The notes under the pieces are model-generated. The model searched no databases and was not told the origin of the DNA. It saw nothing but the letters and a program-made list of their open reading frames with translations. The translations under genes and the position numbers were made by a program. This document shows positions 1 through 6,619 of a stretch of DNA of 10,888 bases, one piece after another. The stretch comes from Pseudomonadota bacterium. Lineage in GTDB: Bacteria; Pseudomonadota; Gammaproteobacteria; Pseudomonadales; Azotimanducaceae. The stretch is from the NCBI GenBank assembly GCA_027621895.1, contig JAQCAK010000028.1:1-10888 (forward strand). Direction: 5' to 3'. Position 1 is the first letter of the stretch. Each line of letters opens with the position of its first letter.

Positions 1-486
1 CCGACCGCGTACCGTGCGGAATCTCTGGATCACGCTGAAATCGAATCCCCTGGCGTTGACCTGATCGGCGCGCTGATCTGCGGACTCCCGTGTACTGAAG
101 ACGCCGATGGAGATCCGGTTTTCATAGTCACCACGACCGACAAACAGAAAGTCGCGGATCCCCGCGTCACGCAGCTTCCCGAGCATTGGGGTGGCGGCCA
201 GACGGTCTGTGAATGGCTCGGTAACAACGATGAAACCGAGTGACTCCCGTGATTCTGCTGTTCTGACCCGGTGTTCAATATTCTCATGGTCAAGATAGCT
301 ACTGAGTCTGGTTTCCTCATCCTCACCACCGGTGATTGTGACGAGAAAAGCGCCGTCTGCGTGATTGATGTCGAAAGCCTGCAGGGGCGATGCCAGGAAA
401 ATCAGGGTCAGGCAGAGTGCCAGTGCAGCACACGGATGGTCGACCGATTTGCCGGGATGCGTGTCGATTGATGTGAGAAGGTTCAT
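1..486 (-). CDS. Secreted SPOR-domain-like protein, partial (C-terminus beyond left edge)
   Basis: The reverse strand is open from an ATG at 484-486 to the window edge (162 codons, no stop), so the C-terminus is missing. An in-frame stop at 505-507 leaves this as the first possible start. Residues 18-37 form a hydrophobic stretch ending in Ser-Pro-Leu-Gln-Ala, which fits a Sec signal peptide cut after Ala37 and so export to the periplasm. Residues about 122-155 read ENRISIGVFSTRESADQRAD and onward; this resembles the first strand and helix of a SPOR domain (pattern I-G-x-F-s-x-x-x-x-A), a fold that in characterised members binds denuded septal peptidoglycan. Residues 38-120 match no family I recognise, though they alternate strand- and helix-like segments. 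The gene is divergent from the thioesterase operon. The coding status is well supported by signal peptide plus domain; the SPOR call is from pattern only, and binding to septal peptidoglycan is an inference. Confidence 0.78.
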   Translation of the reverse strand, partial: MNLLTSIDTHPGKSVDHPCAALALCLTLIFLASPLQAFDINHADGAFLVTITGGEDEETRLSSYLDHENIEHRVRTAESRESLGFIVVTEPFTDRLAATPMLGKLRDAGIRDFLFVGRGDYENRISIGVFSTRESADQRADQVNARGFDFSVIQRFRTVRGR

Positions 487-531
487 CTTTTTGCGTTGCG
501 CCCGTCACCGGCATCTGATGAAACGTCAGCC

Positions 532-560
532 AGAATAGCTTATCCACGGTACTTTATCGA
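532..560 (-). promoter_or_regulatory. Candidate sigma70 promoter for the SPOR-like gene
   Basis: On the reverse strand, TCGATA (555-560) and TATTCT (532-537) are separated by exactly 17 bases. Each hexamer matches the consensus at 4 of 6 positions. Transcription would begin near 525, about 40 bases before the ATG at 486. The spacing and location are right, but the match is modest and untested. Confidence 0.33.
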
Positions 561-598
561 CTGAATTCAGAGGTTTACGATGGTCTGGTAACCCTCTG
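561..598. promoter_or_regulatory. Palindrome and hairpin in the divergent gap
   Basis: CTGAATTCAG (561-570) is a perfect 10-bp palindrome that abuts the candidate -35 box of the leftward gene. Overlapping its end is an 11-bp inverted repeat: CAGAGGTTTAC at 568-578 and GTAACCCTCTG at 588-598, with one mismatch and a 9-base loop. Neither arm is followed by a T-run in either direction, so an intrinsic terminator is unlikely. The element sits 80 bases before the thioesterase start, where an operator or leader-RNA hairpin would fit. The symmetry is seen directly; the role is not known. Confidence 0.4.
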
Positions 599-665
599 TC
601 TGAGCATTTCAGTTCTGCTTTTCAGCACAATAGTGGTATCTTGCGCCGCCATGACGGGTACGGAA

Positions 666-671
666 AAGGAG
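666..671 (+). promoter_or_regulatory. Shine-Dalgarno site deciding a TTG start
   Basis: AAGGAG at 666-671 lies 7 bases before the TTG at 679. An in-frame stop at 652-654 rules out an earlier start, and the next in-frame ATG (729) would remove the N-terminal part of the domain. TTG is therefore the best supported start for the first thioesterase. Confidence 0.75.
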
Positions 672-678
672 TGAGGAC

Positions 679-1104
679 TTGTTCGATGAAGATCTTGCGG
701 AGTGGCCACCGCACGCGCAGGCACTGGGTATGCAGTATCTGCGCACCGAGGGCAGGCGACTGCATGTCAAGGTACCCTACGCGGATTACCTGGTCGGCGA
801 CCCGGATACCGGCGTGATTCACGGCGGTGTGATCACCGCTGCACTGGATAACGCCTGTGGCTGGGCTGTCCGCGTCAGCCAGGACGCGCAGGACGGTGTG
901 GCCATGGCGACACTGGATATTCGCATTGACTATATGCAGCCCTCCACGCCTCACGAGGATCTTCAAATCATCGCCGAGTGTTTTAAGCGGACAACGAACA
1001 TCGCCTTCGTCAGAGCCGTCGCGTTCAACAGCAGTGAGGAAGATCCTGTCGCGACGTCAGTTGCCACCTTTATGATGGGTACGCCGGCGGAGAGGAGCGC
1101 CTGA
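679..1104 (+). CDS. PaaI-family hotdog thioesterase (first of tandem pair)
   Basis: This 141-residue cytoplasmic protein has the length and core motif of the PaaI-type hotdog acyl-CoA thioesterases, which hydrolyse acyl- or aryl-CoA thioesters. Residues 45-60 (GVIHGGVITAALDNAC) carry the HGG turn (48-50) and an Asp nine residues after His48, the position of the catalytic acid in PaaI enzymes. The strand TLDIRIDYMQP at 78-88 is the usual following strand. Translation starts at TTG with a strong Shine-Dalgarno site. The next gene begins 1 base after the stop, so the two are almost certainly co-transcribed and probably act in one assembly, since hotdog domains work as dimers or tetramers. The substrate cannot be read from the sequence; the thiolase downstream suggests a fatty or steroid acyl-CoA. 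The family call is firm, the substrate unknown. Confidence 0.9.
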   Translation: MFDEDLAEWPPHAQALGMQYLRTEGRRLHVKVPYADYLVGDPDTGVIHGGVITAALDNACGWAVRVSQDAQDGVAMATLDIRIDYMQPSTPHEDLQIIAECFKRTTNIAFVRAVAFNSSEEDPVATSVATFMMGTPAERSA

Positions 1105-1105
1105 T

Positions 1106-1543
1106 ATGGAGATACTCAGACAGCTGCGTGATGAGGGCCGGGCCGGTGACGTTCAGGCGCTGCTCGACCATATTCCCTATGCTCGCTTCATGGGATTCAG
1201 GGCTGAAGTTGAGGGGGACACGGTGACGACTATCATGCCCTTCAAGGACTCCCTGATTGGCAACGTCAGTCTGCCCGCATTGCACGGCGGGACTATCGGG
1301 GCACTGCTCGAGGTTACCTCGGTCATGCAGTTGCTGTTTGATACACAATGCGAGCGGTTGCCGAGAACCGTGGATATCTCTGTCGACTACCTGCGTTCCG
1401 GATATCCAGTGGATACTTACGGTCAGGCCATCGTGACCCGGCAGGGACGGCGGGTAGCGAATGTCCGTGCTGAAATCTGGCAGACCTCCAGAGACAGGCT
1501 CATCGCCACCAGTCATGGACACTTTCTCCTCACACCGGTATGA
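1106..1543 (+). CDS. PaaI-family hotdog thioesterase (second of tandem pair)
   Basis: This 145-residue hotdog-fold protein is a diverged paralogue of its upstream neighbour. Residues 59-71 (LHGGTIGALLEVT) carry the HGG turn at 60-62. The acid nine residues after His60 is Glu69, where the neighbour has Asp57. The strand TVDISVDYLRSG follows. The N-terminus is longer by about 12 residues, with a helix containing LLDHIPYARFMGF, a common lead-in of PaaI proteins. ATG at 1106 lies 1 base after the preceding TGA; GGAG at 1094-1097 is the ribosome binding site, inside the upstream gene. It probably hydrolyses acyl-CoA thioesters, or serves as the partner subunit of a hetero-oligomer. The latter is inference from the tandem layout and the swapped acid. 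Confidence 0.88.
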   Translation: MEILRQLRDEGRAGDVQALLDHIPYARFMGFRAEVEGDTVTTIMPFKDSLIGNVSLPALHGGTIGALLEVTSVMQLLFDTQCERLPRTVDISVDYLRSGYPVDTYGQAIVTRQGRRVANVRAEIWQTSRDRLIATSHGHFLLTPV

Positions 1544-1573
1544 AGTCCCGGGAATGGCCGGTCCTAACAGTGG

Positions 1574-1602
1574 TTGCACGTGTCAGGATCGAACCCTATG
1601 CT
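1574..1602 (+). promoter_or_regulatory. Candidate promoter for the thiolase gene
   Basis: TTGCAC (1574-1579) and TATGCT (1597-1602) are 17 bases apart; the -10 matches 4 of 6 and the -35 3 of 6. The downstream leader (1611-1640) is distinctly AT-rich. The 114-base gap after the thioesterases holds no obvious terminator, so the thiolase could be read both from here and from upstream. Confidence 0.27.
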
Positions 1603-1657
1603 TTCGCAGCGAGATTTAGCTTAACTTTTAAAAAATCACTAACGGAAAGGAAAAATC

Positions 1658-2824
1658 ATGTCTGATGTCTATATCGTCGAGGCTTGCCGCAGCCCGATTG
1701 GCAAACGTGGCAAGGGTCTGGCCGGGCTCAAACCAGCTGATCTGCTGGGTAAGATCCAGAAAGCCGCTCTGGATCGAGCGGGCATCGCGCCCGAAAAAAT
1801 TGACCAGGTGGTCGGTGGCTGCGTTTCCCAGGTGGGAGAGCAGACATTCAATATTGCCCGAATAGCCTGGCTGTCACAGGGTCTGCCCATGGAAGTTGCG
1901 TCAACAACCGTCGATGCGCAGTGTGGTTCCAGCCAGCAGGCAACCACCATGGCAGCATCCATGGTCGGCGCAGGCATTGAAGACGTTGTCATGGCCTGTG
2001 GCGTAGAGATGATGTCCCGGGTACCCCTGGGCTCGGCCATGAAGGATGGCTCTCCCATGGGCGAGCATTATTCAGATTACTACCAGCCCACCAGCCAGTT
2101 CCAGGGAGCGGCCATGATCGCCGAGGAATACCAGATTACCCGCGATCATACCGACCAGTTCGGCCTGGAAAGCCAGCAGAAAGCCATTCAGGCCTGGGAG
2201 GAAGGTCGCTTCGATCGAGAAGTGGTGTCTATTGAAGCGCCAGTGCTGGACGAGGAGTTCAAGCCCACCGGTGAAACCCGGGTTGTTTCCAAGGACGAGG
2301 GGTTGCGTGCAACCACACTGGAGTCCCTGAACGGGCTGAGTCCGGTGCCAGGCCAGGAAATTCATACCGCGGGTTCCAGTTCACAGGTCTCTGATGGTGC
2401 TGCTGCAGTTATCCTGGCGTCGGCCGATGCCTGCAAGAAGCTGGGTGTCAAACCTCGCGCGAGGATTGTCGCCACGACCCTGGTGGGTGTTGATCCCGTA
2501 ACCATGCTGAAGGGGCCGATTCCCGCGACTCGCAAGGTGCTGGAACGCGCGGGTCTCAAGCTGGAAGACATCGATATTTTCGAGGTGAACGAGGCATTTG
2601 CATCAGTTGTGCTGGGCTGGGAGAAAGACCTCGGCGTCGATCACTCGAAGGTCAACGTGAATGGCGGTGCCATTGCCCTGGGTCATCCGACGGGCAGTAC
2701 CGGTGCTCGACTGATCACGACGGCGTTGCATGAACTCGAGCGTCGCAAAGGCAGGTATGCGCTGATCGCAATGTGCTGTGGTGGTGGTCTTGGTACGGGC
2801 ACCATCATCGAGCGCCTCGACTAG
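1658..2824 (+). CDS. Thiolase, FadA5-like (3-ketoacyl-CoA thiolase / acetyl-CoA acetyltransferase)
   Basis: This 388-residue protein is a full-length thiolase, which cleaves 3-ketoacyl-CoA with CoA (or the reverse condensation). All catalytic parts are present: nucleophile Cys89 in DAQCGSSQQA, NEAFA at 311-315, His343 in GHPTGSTGAR, and Cys373 in CCGGG, giving an unusual Cys-Cys pair at 373-374. The N-terminal GKRGKGLAG segment, the CGSSQQA nucleophile loop, LKGPIPATR and the C-terminal TIIERL resemble, from memory, mycobacterial FadA5, a steroid side-chain thiolase. The catalytic residues keep a constant offset of 4 from what I recall for FadA5 (93, 347, 377). The start is set by AGGA at 1648-1651, 6 bases before the ATG. 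It is followed by a strong terminator and is the last gene of the rightward block. Family very secure; steroid specificity is inference, and a general beta-oxidation thiolase is the alternative. Confidence 0.95.
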   Translation: MSDVYIVEACRSPIGKRGKGLAGLKPADLLGKIQKAALDRAGIAPEKIDQVVGGCVSQVGEQTFNIARIAWLSQGLPMEVASTTVDAQCGSSQQATTMAASMVGAGIEDVVMACGVEMMSRVPLGSAMKDGSPMGEHYSDYYQPTSQFQGAAMIAEEYQITRDHTDQFGLESQQKAIQAWEEGRFDREVVSIEAPVLDEEFKPTGETRVVSKDEGLRATTLESLNGLSPVPGQEIHTAGSSSQVSDGAAAVILASADACKKLGVKPRARIVATTLVGVDPVTMLKGPIPATRKVLERAGLKLEDIDIFEVNEAFASVVLGWEKDLGVDHSKVNVNGGAIALGHPTGSTGARLITTALHELERRKGRYALIAMCCGGGLGTGTIIERLD

Positions 2825-2845
2825 GCGTCCCTGACCAGAAAAGGC

Positions 2846-2885
2846 AAAAAAGGGTCAGCCGGTTTACCTGCTGACCCTTTTTTTT
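2846..2885. terminator. Bidirectional intrinsic terminator between convergent genes
   Basis: An 8-bp perfect GC-rich stem (GGGTCAGC 2852-2859 with GCTGACCC 2870-2877) is extended by A6 on the left and T-run on the right, giving up to 14 pairs around a 10-base loop. The right side ends in 8 T (2878-2885), terminating the rightward thiolase. Read from the other strand the A6 becomes a U-run that can terminate the leftward P450. Position between two convergent stops (2824 and 2895) agrees. Confidence 0.92.
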
Positions 2886-2894
2886 GGGTGGGAT

Positions 2895-4169
2895 CTAACG
2901 AATCTTATCGAACGCAAGTTGCAGGCCGGTCAGCCCGTGCAGCAGGGCGTTGGCTGAAAACTCCGGCTCGGGTGCCCCGTCGGCCAGCCTGAAGTTCTCC
3001 ATTCGCTCGAAGATCACCCTGAAGCCCACATTCAGCTCGCGACGACTCAGTGCCGCGCCCAGGCAGTGGTGCACGCCCTTGCCGAACGCCACCTGTTCCC
3101 GAAGATTGTCACGGGTGACGTCGAATTTCTCGGGATTCGGAAAACGGCGCTCGTCCTGGTTTGCCGAGGCGAACCGCGCGAACAGGATGGAGTCTTTGGG
3201 GATCTTGACCCCGTGCCATTCAAGATCTTTGGTTGCACGCCTGAACATGTTGGAAGAAGGGCTGGAATATCGCAGCGCTTCCTCCGCCAGGTTGGAAATC
3301 ATTTCAGGTGAAGGATCTTTGCGGACAATTTCGTATTGATCGGGGTTCTGGATCAGCAGCCACATGGCTTCTGTCAGCGTTGCACTGGTGGTTTCGTTGC
3401 CGGCCACCATAATCTGCGAAATCATCGACAGGCATTCTGCTTCCGTTAAGGGCTTTTCGCCGTCAATACTGGCATTCACCACTTTCGACAGGATGTCATC
3501 CTGCGGATTTTCCCGGCGCTCTTTAATGCGCTCAACGAAATAGTGCTGAAATTCCACCATGTCCATGGCGGCTTTTTTCAGGCCCTCGCGATCGAGTTGC
3601 TGGCTCAGGTTGCCGATAAAGGCATCGGTCCATTTCTTGAAAAGCGGCAGATCTTTCTCGGGCGCACCCAACTGGTTGACGATCACCCGAAGCGGTAGCG
3701 GTACGCCTGACTCCGACAGGAATTCACATTCGCCGCGATCGATAAACTTGTCGATGAGATCTTCTGAGAGCTTCTCGATGTATGGCTCCAGCGCTTTCAG
3801 GTTGCGCGGGGAAAATGCACCATCGACGAATTTCCGATACCGTCTCTGCAGGGGTGGGTCCTCGGTGAGCATGGTATCGACCTGCGGGTAACCCGAGGCC
3901 ATGATGTCGCGAATTTCAGGATCATCCGTGGCGGCAAGCTGGCGACTGCCAGAGACCATCTTGCTTGAAAAGGTCTCGTGATCCTGGGCCATTTTCACCA
4001 CGTCGTCGTAACGCGAGACAAAGAAAATACCGCTCATCGGGTCCTTGAACACGGGCGCGTCGTCGCGCAGTCGACGGTTCAGCGGCCAGGGGCGCTTCAG
4101 CACCTCCGGGTGCATGGGAATGATCTCGTGCATTGGACAGGTGGCGACTTTAAGAGCTTCTTCAGACAT
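2895..4169 (-). CDS. Cytochrome P450 (class I bacterial type)
   Basis: This 424-residue soluble P450 would insert one oxygen atom from O2 into an unactivated substrate, using electrons from a ferredoxin system. Seen motifs: I-helix AGNETTS at 256-262 with the Glu259-Thr260 acid-alcohol pair, ExxR at 297-300, and the heme loop FGKGVHHCLG at 362-371 with thiolate ligand Cys369. The C-helix region reads EDPPLQRRYRK (103-113), with Gln108 where many bacterial P450s have His. There is no membrane anchor, as usual for bacterial members. GAGGG at 4180-4184 lies 10 bases before the ATG. It is divergent from the reductase-transporter pair and convergent with the thiolase. No ferredoxin or ferredoxin reductase gene is visible, so electrons must come from elsewhere. 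The CYP family and substrate cannot be assigned from the sequence alone; a steroid, terpenoid or fatty acid is plausible from context. Confidence 0.96.
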   Translation of the reverse strand: MSEEALKVATCPMHEIIPMHPEVLKRPWPLNRRLRDDAPVFKDPMSGIFFVSRYDDVVKMAQDHETFSSKMVSGSRQLAATDDPEIRDIMASGYPQVDTMLTEDPPLQRRYRKFVDGAFSPRNLKALEPYIEKLSEDLIDKFIDRGECEFLSESGVPLPLRVIVNQLGAPEKDLPLFKKWTDAFIGNLSQQLDREGLKKAAMDMVEFQHYFVERIKERRENPQDDILSKVVNASIDGEKPLTEAECLSMISQIMVAGNETTSATLTEAMWLLIQNPDQYEIVRKDPSPEMISNLAEEALRYSSPSSNMFRRATKDLEWHGVKIPKDSILFARFASANQDERRFPNPEKFDVTRDNLREQVAFGKGVHHCLGAALSRRELNVGFRVIFERMENFRLADGAPEPEFSANALLHGLTGLQLAFDKIR

Positions 4170-4282
4170 GCCAGTTTATCCCTCGATTTTTCCTGTTGGT
4201 TCTGGCGGAAAAGGATACCACCAAAACCGTCAGTGGTGACTTTTATCAGCTATACTGCGGCGAAAAAAGGGGGAAAGCTCAG
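4170..4282. promoter_or_regulatory. Divergent control region, P450 / reductase
   Basis: This 113-base gap must hold promoters in both directions. For the rightward gene, TATACT at 4251-4256 matches the -10 consensus at 5 of 6, with no good -35, which suggests an activator may be needed. A short inverted repeat, ACCAC (4217-4221) and GTGGT (4233-4237) with 11 bases between, lies just upstream of it and could be an operator. AAGGGGG at 4267-4273 is the ribosome binding site for the GTG start at 4283. I could not pick out a convincing leftward promoter. Confidence 0.4.
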
Positions 4283-5290
4283 GTGAAGAATACGCAGGTA
4301 GTACTGGCGCGCCGCCCGCAGGGCGCCCCGGTATCGGAAGATTTTTCGGTCAGGGAAACAGACGTACCGACACCGGGTCCGGGCGAGGCACTGCTCGAGA
4401 ATCTTTACGTCTCGCTGGATGCGGGTTTCCGCAACTGGATGGATGAGGACTCGGGTGATGACGTGCTGCCTGCCATGCAACTTGGTGAACCGGTCATGGG
4501 GCTGACCGCCTGTCGTGTGATCGAGTCGAATCGGGATGACCTTGTACCCGGTCAGGTGCTGGTCGGCAGGCTGGCCTGGGAGCGATATTCCATCGCCGGT
4601 GAGGGCGATCTTCTGGATCATGTGGCCGCCGAATTCAGTCAGTCGCCCAACCTGTTCCTGGGACTGCTCGGTGACACGGGGCTGTCGGCCTACTTTGGCC
4701 TGACCCGTGTGGCGAAAGTCCAGACCGGGGAGACCGTGCTGGTTTCTGCCGCAGGCGGTGCGGTGGGGAACGTCGCGGGACAGATCGCGAAGATTCTCGG
4801 TGCTTCCCGGGTAGTGGGCTTTGCGGGCAGCGATGACAAGTGCCGCTGGCTGCGGGAAGAGGTCGGCTACGATGCGACGATCAATTATCGCGGCGAGGAT
4901 GTCCCGGCGGCCCTGTCCAGGACCTGTCCTGAGGGTATTGATGTGTACTTCGACAATGTTGGCGGTGATCTGCTTGAGCCGGTCCTGAACCATATCAACC
5001 AGAATGCCCGAATCGCGTTCTGTGGAGCGGTCGCCGACTACAATGATCCCGATCACAAGGGGCCTGCCAATCTGTTCAACCTGGTGACGAAGACGGCTCG
5101 CCTGGAGGGATTCATGACGCACTTCTGGATGGACGATTACACGGCAGCGCGGCGCCAGCTGCTGGCCTGGCTGGAAGCAGGCAAGTTGAAAAAATTCGAA
5201 TCCATGTATGACGGAGTGGAGCATTGCGGCCAGGCCTTTGCGGATCTTTTTGCGGGCAGGAACCAGGGCAAGACGATCGTCAGGGTCTGA
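4283..5290 (+). CDS. Zinc-free MDR NADP-dependent reductase (PTGR / CurA-like)
   Basis: This 335-residue protein belongs to the zinc-independent medium-chain reductases related to leukotriene B4 12-hydroxydehydrogenase / prostaglandin reductase and CurA. These reduce the C=C of alpha,beta-unsaturated ketones or aldehydes with NADPH. Seen: an N-terminal GroES-like part (residues 1-125), Rossmann loop AAGGAVG at 156-162, VYFDNVGG at 221-228 and the GxxxxFCGAVADYN strand-loop near 241-254; no zinc-ligand pattern. The frame is open back to an ATG at 4196, but those extra 29 residues lie across the putative promoter and match no family N-terminus. GTG at 4283, giving MKNTQVVLARRP, has AAGGGGG 9 bases upstream and gives normal family length. 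The MFS gene starts 5 bases after the stop, so the two form an operon. Family secure; native substrate unknown. Confidence 0.93.
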   Translation: MKNTQVVLARRPQGAPVSEDFSVRETDVPTPGPGEALLENLYVSLDAGFRNWMDEDSGDDVLPAMQLGEPVMGLTACRVIESNRDDLVPGQVLVGRLAWERYSIAGEGDLLDHVAAEFSQSPNLFLGLLGDTGLSAYFGLTRVAKVQTGETVLVSAAGGAVGNVAGQIAKILGASRVVGFAGSDDKCRWLREEVGYDATINYRGEDVPAALSRTCPEGIDVYFDNVGGDLLEPVLNHINQNARIAFCGAVADYNDPDHKGPANLFNLVTKTARLEGFMTHFWMDDYTAARRQLLAWLEAGKLKKFESMYDGVEHCGQAFADLFAGRNQGKTIVRV

Positions 5291-5295
5291 TTCTG

Positions 5296-6609
5296 ATGAA
5301 ATCCTATTCCAGTTTTACGCTCTGGTATGTGGTGATTCTGCTGACGATCGCGTCGACGCTGTCGTTCGTGGACCGTCAGATTCTTAACGTCATGATTGGT
5401 CCGATCAAACGTGATCTCGGCGGTTTGAGTGACACTGAGATCTCGCTGATTATCGGCCTGGCCTTTTCAACGGTTTATTCCCTGACCACGCTGCCGCTGG
5501 CCAGGATCGCCGATCGCTACAATCGCAGGAACCTGATCGCGGCAGGTATTTTCAGCTGGAGCCTGATGACGGCGCTGGCCGGGCTGGCCAGCAATTTCTG
5601 GCAGCTGTTTGCCGCGCGGATGGGTGTGGGTATCGGTGAGGCATCCCTTGGCCCTGCCAGTACCTCCATGCTGGCTGATTACTATGAGGAACGACGCCTG
5701 CCCCTGGCCTACGGCATTGTGGCGACGGCGCCGTTCATTGGCACCGGTCTGGCCAGCATGGTGGGTGGCCCGCTTGTCGATTACCTGGAAGCCCGGCCAC
5801 GCCTGGTCATGCCGGTTTTCGGGGAAATGTTTTCCTGGCAGACCGTTCTGGTTGTCGTGGGTCTGCCGGGGATTCTGCTGGCGCTGCTGATGTTTACCAT
5901 CAGGGAGCCGGTTCGAACCGGTGCGAGCGCCGAACGTGTCGAGGGCTACAGCTGGGGTGAGGTCTGGCGGTTCTGCATGGGGCGTCGAAAGTACCTGACC
6001 ATGCACTTTATTGCCTACCTGTGCCTGTCGATCCAGGGGTTCGCGTTCCTGACCTGGATTGTTGAGTTCTTTGTTCGCACCCACGGCTGGTCCCGAACGG
6101 ACATCGGGCTGACCTATGGCGCGATTGCTTTCTTCGTGGGAATACTGGGCAGTATCTGGGCCGGCTACTATGCGGGCAACATGATTGCTCGGGGCAGGGC
6201 AGATGCCCCCATGCGCCTTACCCTGTGGGGAACCATCGGGCTGGGACCCCTGGCGGTGACTATGCCGCTGGTCCCCCAGGACTGGCTGGCGATTGTCTTG
6301 ATTATTCCAATCACCTTTTTTATGGCCATGCCGCCGGGGCTGAGCAATGCGGCATTGCAGGCAATTTCACCGAATCGGATGCGGGGACAATTGATCGCGA
6401 TCTACCTGATCTGCGTGAGCTTTCTGTCGTACCTGTTTGCGCCCCTGATCATCGGCCTGATGAATGACTATGTCTTTGGTCGGGAAGATGCGATCCATCT
6501 GTCACTGTCGACCCTGGCGGCGGTGAACTACGTGCTGGCGGCTGTCTGCCTGTTTTTCAGCCTGGGGCCGTTGCAGGACGCGGTCGCGCGCGTCAGGGAA
6601 TTTGACTGA
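5296..6609 (+). CDS. MFS transporter, spinster-like
   Basis: This 437-residue inner-membrane protein has the length and hydrophobic pattern of a 12-helix major facilitator. After helix 1 comes FVDRQILNVMIGPIKRDL (24-41), a signature of the spinster-like MFS group. Helix 2-3 carries the MFS motif A variant with ADRYNRRN at 72-79. A conserved GVGIGEASLGPAS follows at 110-122 in helix 4. A hydrophilic loop at 203-232 separates the two six-helix halves. Spinster-like bacterial carriers are mostly uncharacterised; the eukaryotic ones move sphingolipids or lysolipids. Pairing with an enone reductase suggests uptake or export of the same small hydrophobic compound. ATG at 5296 was chosen over an ATG at 5224 inside the upstream gene, because it keeps a normal short N-terminus. 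The ribosome site is weak (CAGGG at 5281-5285), consistent with coupling to the upstream gene. Direction of transport is unknown. Confidence 0.93.
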   Translation: MKSYSSFTLWYVVILLTIASTLSFVDRQILNVMIGPIKRDLGGLSDTEISLIIGLAFSTVYSLTTLPLARIADRYNRRNLIAAGIFSWSLMTALAGLASNFWQLFAARMGVGIGEASLGPASTSMLADYYEERRLPLAYGIVATAPFIGTGLASMVGGPLVDYLEARPRLVMPVFGEMFSWQTVLVVVGLPGILLALLMFTIREPVRTGASAERVEGYSWGEVWRFCMGRRKYLTMHFIAYLCLSIQGFAFLTWIVEFFVRTHGWSRTDIGLTYGAIAFFVGILGSIWAGYYAGNMIARGRADAPMRLTLWGTIGLGPLAVTMPLVPQDWLAIVLIIPITFFMAMPPGLSNAALQAISPNRMRGQLIAIYLICVSFLSYLFAPLIIGLMNDYVFGREDAIHLSLSTLAAVNYVLAAVCLFFSLGPLQDAVARVREFD

Positions 6610-6619
6610 ACTGCCGGCG

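Noticed and set aside
651..674. Seven-codon ATG-to-TGA mini-frame just before the first thioesterase
   Set aside because: It has no ribosome binding site and no attenuator-like structure near it; it overlaps the Shine-Dalgarno site by chance.
1616..1640. AT-rich stretch with TTTTAAAA as a fatty-acid regulator operator
   Set aside because: It does not match FadR or PsrA site patterns as I know them; it is more simply an AT-rich leader.
4250..5224. A 324-codon open frame on the strand opposite the MDR reductase
   Set aside because: It lies fully antisense to a gene with clear family motifs, its translation shows no recognisable domain, and long antisense frames are common in GC-rich coding DNA.
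5467..6084. A 205-codon frame opposite the MFS transporter
   Set aside because: Hydrophilic, proline/glutamine/arginine-rich translation typical of a mirror of membrane-protein codons; no domain and no ribosome site noted.
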